Shown here piece by piece: positions 60,549 to 64,000 of a DNA stretch of 64,000 nucleotides. The DNA is from Thauera sp. 2A1. GTDB lineage: Bacteria > Pseudomonadota > Gammaproteobacteria > Burkholderiales > Rhodocyclaceae. Below the pieces are notes generated by a model. The model did not search any database. It saw only the letters and a list, made by a program, of their open reading frames with translations, and was not told where the DNA came from. The stretch lies in contig NZ_SSXV01000016.1 of NCBI RefSeq assembly GCF_009469595.2, forward strand, positions 53,958 through 117,957, given 5' to 3'. A program made the translations under genes and the position numbers. Positions within the stretch are counted from its first letter, which is position 1, and the number at the start of each line of letters is the position of its first letter.

Positions 60549-61699
60549 TCGTCCCGGATGCCGATCGCCGCACGCGCCTGCAAGGCACGCTGCAACACCG
60601 TCTCGGCATCGTCGCCGATCACGGTGAAGTGGCCCATCTTGCGCCCGGGGCGCGCGTGGTGCTTGCCATACAGGTGCAGGCGCAGGCCGGGTACGGCATG
60701 CAGCACGGACCAATCGGGCTCGCGATAGGCACCGCTGGCACGCCCCCCCTCGTGCCACAGCTCGCCAAGCAGGTTCACCATCACCGCTGCCGAGTGCTGG
60801 CGCGGCGCGGCGAGCGGCAGGCCGCACAGCGCCCTCACCTGCTGCTCGTACTGGCTGGCGTCGCAGGCGTCGATGGTGTGGTGGCCGCTGTTGTGCGGGC
60901 GCGGCGCCATCTCGTTCACCACCAGCTCGCCGCGGCAGACGAAGAACTCCACCCCTAGCGTGCCGACGTAGCCGAGCTTGTCGGCGATGCGCTCGGCGAT
61001 CTCGTGGGCATTGTCCCGGAGGCAGGCGGAGGCGCGCGCCGGCGCGATGGTGATGTCGAGGATGCCGTTGCGGTGGCGATTCTCTCCGGTCTGGAAGGCG
61101 CGCACGTTGCCCGCTTCGTCGCGCGAGAGCACGACCGAGACTTCGTAGTCGAGCGTCAGCATCCGTTCCAGCACGCAGGGCTCGCCCTTGAAGTGCTGGA
61201 AGGCCTTCACCGCCTCGTCGCGGTCGGCGACACGTGCCTGGCCCTTGCCGTCGTAGCCGAAGCGCGCCACCTTGAGGATGGCGGGAAACAGCCCGGCGTT
61301 GGCATTACGGATGTCGTCCTCGCTGCGGATCACCGCGAAGGGGCCGTGCGGCAGGCCGTTGTCGGCGAGGAAGGTCTTCTCCGCGATGCGGTTCTGGCAC
61401 ACCGCCACCGCGCTCGCGGCGGGGTGCACCGGAATGAACTTCGCCAGATAGTCCAGCGTGTCGGCGGGAACGTTCTCGAACTCGGTCGTCACCGCCGCAC
61501 ACCCAGCGCCCAGCGTGTCGAGCGCAACATAGTCGTCGTAGCAGGCGACAAGGTGACGGTCGGCGATCAATCCTGCGGGGCTGTTCGGGTCGGGGTCCAG
61601 CACCCAGACCTTGTAGCCCATTTCGTGCGCGGCAGAAACGAAAAAGCGGCCGAGCTGGCCGCCGCCGAGCATGCCCAGGGTGGCAGGCGGAAGGATCAT
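60545..61699 (-). CDS. purK: N5-carboxyaminoimidazole ribonucleotide synthase
   Basis: 384 residues, ATP-grasp enzyme that uses ATP and bicarbonate to make N5-CAIR from AIR in purine synthesis. Signatures are PATLGMLGGGQLGRFFVSAA at the N-terminus, ILKVARFGYDGKGQARVADR (ATP-binding strand), EFFVCRGELVVNEMAPRPHN then SGHHTIDACDASQYEQQVRA. It lies 10 bp after purE, its pathway partner, and overlaps sua5. Confidence 0.97.
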   Translation of the reverse strand: MILPPATLGMLGGGQLGRFFVSAAHEMGYKVWVLDPDPNSPAGLIADRHLVACYDDYVALDTLGAGCAAVTTEFENVPADTLDYLAKFIPVHPAASAVAVCQNRIAEKTFLADNGLPHGPFAVIRSEDDIRNANAGLFPAILKVARFGYDGKGQARVADRDEAVKAFQHFKGEPCVLERMLTLDYEVSVVLSRDEAGNVRAFQTGENRHRNGILDITIAPARASACLRDNAHEIAERIADKLGYVGTLGVEFFVCRGELVVNEMAPRPHNSGHHTIDACDASQYEQQVRALCGLPLAAPRQHSAAVMVNLLGELWHEGGRASGAYREPDWSVLHAVPGLRLHLYGKHHARPGRKMGHFTVIGDDAETVLQRALQARAAIGIRDE

Positions 61700-61709
61700 G
61701 ATACGAATC

Positions 61710-62201
61710 TCAATCCAGGGTCATGTCGAGCACCGCCTGGGTCTGGCGGGCACGGAAATCGGCGAGCTTTTGCGCCAGGCCGGCGTCTTCATTGGCGAGC
61801 AGCGCCACCGCAAACAGGCCGGCATTTGCGGCACCCGCTTCGCCGATGGCGAAGGTAGCGACCGGGATGCCCTTGGGCATCTGCACGATGGACAGCAGCG
61901 AATCCTGACCCGACAGCGCCTTGGACTGCACCGGCACGCCCAGCACCGGCAGCGTGGTCTTGGCGGCGACCATGCCCGGCAGATGGGCGGCGCCGCCGGC
62001 GCCGGCGATGATCGCCTTCAGGCCGCGGCCGCGGGCGCCTTCGGCGTAGTCGAACATCAGGTCGGGCGTGCGGTGGGCGGAGACGACCTTCGCCTCGTAG
62101 GCCACGCCGAATTCCTCCAGCACCTTCGCGGCGGCCTTCATCGTCGGCCAGTCGGAATTGGAGCCCATGATGATGCCGACGACCGGCTTGGCTTCGCTCA
62201 T
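61710..62201 (-). CDS. purE: N5-carboxyaminoimidazole ribonucleotide mutase
   Basis: 163 residues. It rearranges N5-CAIR to CAIR. Signatures are [20 protein letters not shown] with the SxSD motif, [20 protein letters not shown] with the conserved histidine, and [20 protein letters not shown]. The ATG at 62201 is chosen because it gives the usual N-terminus; 11 extra codons upstream are unlikely. It follows folD by 10 bp and precedes purK by 10 bp. Confidence 0.97.
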   Translation of the reverse strand: MSEAKPVVGIIMGSNSDWPTMKAAAKVLEEFGVAYEAKVVSAHRTPDLMFDYAEGARGRGLKAIIAGAGGAAHLPGMVAAKTTLPVLGVPVQSKALSGQDSLLSIVQMPKGIPVATFAIGEAGAANAGLFAVALLANEDAGLAQKLADFRARQTQAVLDMTLD

Positions 62202-62211
62202 TGCGCAGTCC

Positions 62212-63087
62212 TCACTTGCCTGCCGCGCGCGCACTGCGCTCGGCGGAAATCACGGTGTTTTCCAGCAGCATGGTGATCGTCATCGGCCCGACACCGCCGG
62301 GCACCGGCGTGATGGCGCCGGCAACTTCCCTGGCCGATTCGAAATCCACGTCGCCGCACAGCTTGCCGGCGTCGGGGCCGTCCTGCAGGCGGTTGATGCC
62401 GACGTCGATGACGGTGGCGCCCGGCTTGATCATGTCGCTGGTGACGAAGCGCGGTTTGCCGATCGCCGCCACCAGGATGTCGGCGCGGCGGGTGTGGAAG
62501 GCGAGATCCTTAGTCTTCGAGTGGCACACGGTGACGGTGGCGCCCGCGTTGGTGAGCAGCGTCGCCATCGGCTTGCCGACGATGTTGGAACGGCCAATCA
62601 CGACCGCCTCGGCGCCCTGCACCGGCACTCCGACCGACTCCAGCATCTTCATGACGCCGTGCGGGGTGCAGGGAATGAAGGCCTCGCGGTTCTGCGACAG
62701 GCGGCCGACGTTTTCGGCGTGGAAGCCATCGACGTCCTTGCGAATGTCGATCGCCTCGAGCACCGCAGCCTCGTCGAACTGCGCCGGCAGCGGCAACTGC
62801 ACCAGGATGCCGTGCACCGCCGGGTCGGCATTGAGCGCGGCGAGGCGCGCCATCACCTCCGCCGGATCGGCGTCCTGGGGGTAGTCGAAACGCAGGGAAC
62901 GGATGCCCGCCTTCTCGCAGGCGGCAACCTTGTTGCGCACGTAGACGGCGGAGGCCGGATCGACACCCACCAGCAACACCGCAAGACAGGGCTGTACTCC
63001 GCGCGCGGTGAGCGCGGCGGCGCGATCGGCGATCTCGCCGCGCACGCGCGCGGAAAGAGCTTTGCCGTCAATGATGCGAGCCGTCAT
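62212..63087 (-). CDS. folD: Bifunctional methylenetetrahydrofolate dehydrogenase/cyclohydrolase
   Basis: 291 residues. It interconverts 5,10-methylene-THF and 10-formyl-THF. Conserved segments are [20 protein letters not shown] with the catalytic Yxxx[41 protein letters not shown] (NADP site) and [18 protein letters not shown] near the C-terminus. First gene of folD-purE-purK-sua5, supplying formyl-THF to purine synthesis. Confidence 0.97.
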   Translation of the reverse strand: MTARIIDGKALSARVRGEIADRAAALTARGVQPCLAVLLVGVDPASAVYVRNKVAACEKAGIRSLRFDYPQDADPAEVMARLAALNADPAVHGILVQLPLPAQFDEAAVLEAIDIRKDVDGFHAENVGRLSQNREAFIPCTPHGVMKMLESVGVPVQGAEAVVIGRSNIVGKPMATLLTNAGATVTVCHSKTKDLAFHTRRADILVAAIGKPRFVTSDMIKPGATVIDVGINRLQDGPDAGKLCGDVDFESAREVAGAITPVPGGVGPMTITMLLENTVISAERSARAAGK

Positions 63088-63160
63088 CAGGAGGCCTCGA
63101 GGAAAAGCTCGCAATTTTAACAGCTTCCACGCGGCAACGAGTACCGCGGGCGCGCTGTTC

Positions 63161-63781
63161 TCAGCCGACCATCGCCACCGGCGGTGCCTCGCCCGCCGCG
63201 ACGGCCCGGCGGCCGCGCTCGAAGGCCTCGCGGTTGACCTCGACCAGTTGCGGCTTGCGCACACCAAAACGCGCGAGCACCGCGTTCAGCAGGACGTCAG
63301 CCGGGAACGGCAGGCGGTCGGCGATGGCGCCGAGCATGACGGTGTTGCCCAGCCGGATGTTGCCCAGTTCCTGCGCCACGGCGCTGGCGTCGAAGGCATG
63401 AACTTCGATGCCGAGGGCGCGAAGCTGCGCGATCGGGTCGTCCGGATAGTCATACAGGCCGATATTGACGATGGGCGGCACCAGGCGCCCCAGGTTGACC
63501 AGTGCGGCGCCGCCCGACTTCAGCATGTGCGCCCAGCGCAGCGCCTCGGCAGCTTCGAAGCCGACCAGCAGGTCAGCGTCGCCGGGCATGATCTGCGGCG
63601 ACAACACCTGCGGGCCAAAGCGCAGGTGCGACGTCACCACCCCGCCGCGCTGGCTCATGCCGGCCACCTCGGTCTTCTTCACGTCGTAGCCGAGCGACAA
63701 CGCCGCTTCAGCGAGGATCTCGGTGGCGGTCATCACGCCCTGGCCGCCGATGCCGCACACGAGGATGTTGGTGATGGTCAT
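63161..63781 (-). CDS. iorB: Indolepyruvate:acceptor oxidoreductase, beta subunit
   Basis: 206 residues of the 2-oxoacid:ferredoxin oxidoreductase gamma-type domain. N-terminal signature [20 protein letters not shown], followed by [20 protein letters not shown] and [20 protein letters not shown]. With an alpha subunit it oxidatively decarboxylates indole- or arylpyruvates to aryl-acetyl-CoA, part of aromatic amino acid use in Thauera/Azoarcus-like bacteria. The alpha subunit gene is not in view; the next gene upstream ends at 63956 and only its last codons are visible. Confidence 0.93.
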   Translation of the reverse strand: MTITNILVCGIGGQGVMTATEILAEAALSLGYDVKKTEVAGMSQRGGVVTSHLRFGPQVLSPQIMPGDADLLVGFEAAEALRWAHMLKSGGAALVNLGRLVPPIVNIGLYDYPDDPIAQLRALGIEVHAFDASAVAQELGNIRLGNTVMLGAIADRLPFPADVLLNAVLARFGVRKPQLVEVNREAFERGRRAVAAGEAPPVAMVG

Positions 63782-63790
63782 CGCGACTCC

Positions 63791-63943
63791 TCAGAGCCTG
63801 AGAAGCATTTGATTTCCGCAAGCCGAGTAACTGACATGCGATGAGACCCAGTGGCGCGCGATGCGCAGGTGCTGTGGGGTGTTCGAGGCCCAGCCAAGCG
63901 TCTGTGAGGGCAGATCCGGGGTCTTCAGGAGGCGGGTTTTCAT
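63791..63943 (-). CDS. Possible 50-residue small ORF upstream of iorB
   Basis: MKTRLLKTPDLPSQTLGWAS onward, 50 residues, no recognisable domain. It has an AGAGG-like site before its ATG and ends 9 bp before the iorB start. It may simply be an open leader between the two genes. Confidence 0.2.
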   Translation of the reverse strand: MKTRLLKTPDLPSQTLGWASNTPQHLRIARHWVSSHVSYSACGNQMLLRL

Positions 63944-63955
63944 TTCGGGCACCTC

Positions 63956-64000
63956 TTATGCCAGCGCTGCGGCGATTTTGGACGCACCGCTACCTCGACC
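63956..64000 (-). CDS. C-terminal end of an upstream gene, cut by the window edge
   Basis: The last visible codons read GRGSGASKIAAALA then TAA at 63956-63958. Too short to identify; by position in front of iorB it could be iorA or a paaK-like ligase. Confidence 0.4.
   Translation of the reverse strand, partial: GRGSGASKIAAALA

Overview
The window looks like a chromosomal segment of a high-GC betaproteobacterium, most likely of the Rhodocyclales (Thauera/Azoarcus-like). This is inferred from uniformly high GC, codon-dense genes, a stand-alone indolepyruvate oxidoreductase beta subunit, Entner-Doudoroff sugar metabolism and the general gene families. No rRNA, CRISPR array, transposase or integrase was seen. 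One tRNA gene (Ala, CGC) is present.

Layout. 1-7063 (minus) is a glycine/serine catabolic operon in the order gcvH-gcvP-ACT regulator-Na/alanine(glycine) symporter-glyA-sdaA(partial), with a divergent LysR gene at 7194-8045 and a perfect inverted repeat between them. gcvT is not in the window. 8119-17162 is sugar uptake: a LamB/ScrY-type porin, glucokinase, and a ROK regulator-ABC transporter-PfkB kinase operon resembling fructose Frc systems. 17206-37833 is transport and redox: an ABC importer of the NitT/TauT type without a binding protein, a GT39-like membrane glycosyltransferase, a Na/Pi cotransporter, a metal-type two-component system with an RND pump and its membrane fusion protein, then a di-heme cytochrome c (RoxA-like), a Tat-lipoprotein GMC dehydrogenase, a LysR regulator and an MFS carrier. 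37882-54231 is central carbon metabolism: pgi-hexR-pgl-zwf (minus) facing away from edd-eda-epimerase-gapN (plus), then eno, ppc and a GTP cyclohydrolase II. 54313-59326 is a looser accessory stretch: a creatininase-like protein, small proteins, an H-NS-like protein, a zinc-ribbon protein, gene remnants and an HNH endonuclease preceded by a HIT fragment. 59327-63087 (minus) is tRNA-Ala and sua5-purK-purE-folD. The window ends with iorB and the last codons of an upstream gene.

How the genes fit together. Three near-identical 15-bp palindromes (TGTAG-N5-CTACA) lie in the porin/glk region, before zwf and before edd. They match the known HexR box pattern, and a hexR-type gene sits inside the zwf operon, so the sugar genes probably form one HexR regulon. 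The pathway reads: porin, ABC uptake, phosphorylation by Glk or the PfkB kinase, Pgi, Zwf/Pgl, Edd/Eda, then GapN (NADPH, no ATP) to 3-phosphoglycerate, enolase and PEP carboxylase. Phosphoglycerate mutase is not in the window.

The most unusual elements are the overlapping di-heme cytochrome/GMC dehydrogenase pair, the glycine-to-pyruvate operon without gcvT, the H-NS-like protein lacking the arginine of its DNA-contact loop, and the remnant-rich stretch that abuts the 3' end of tRNA-Ala.
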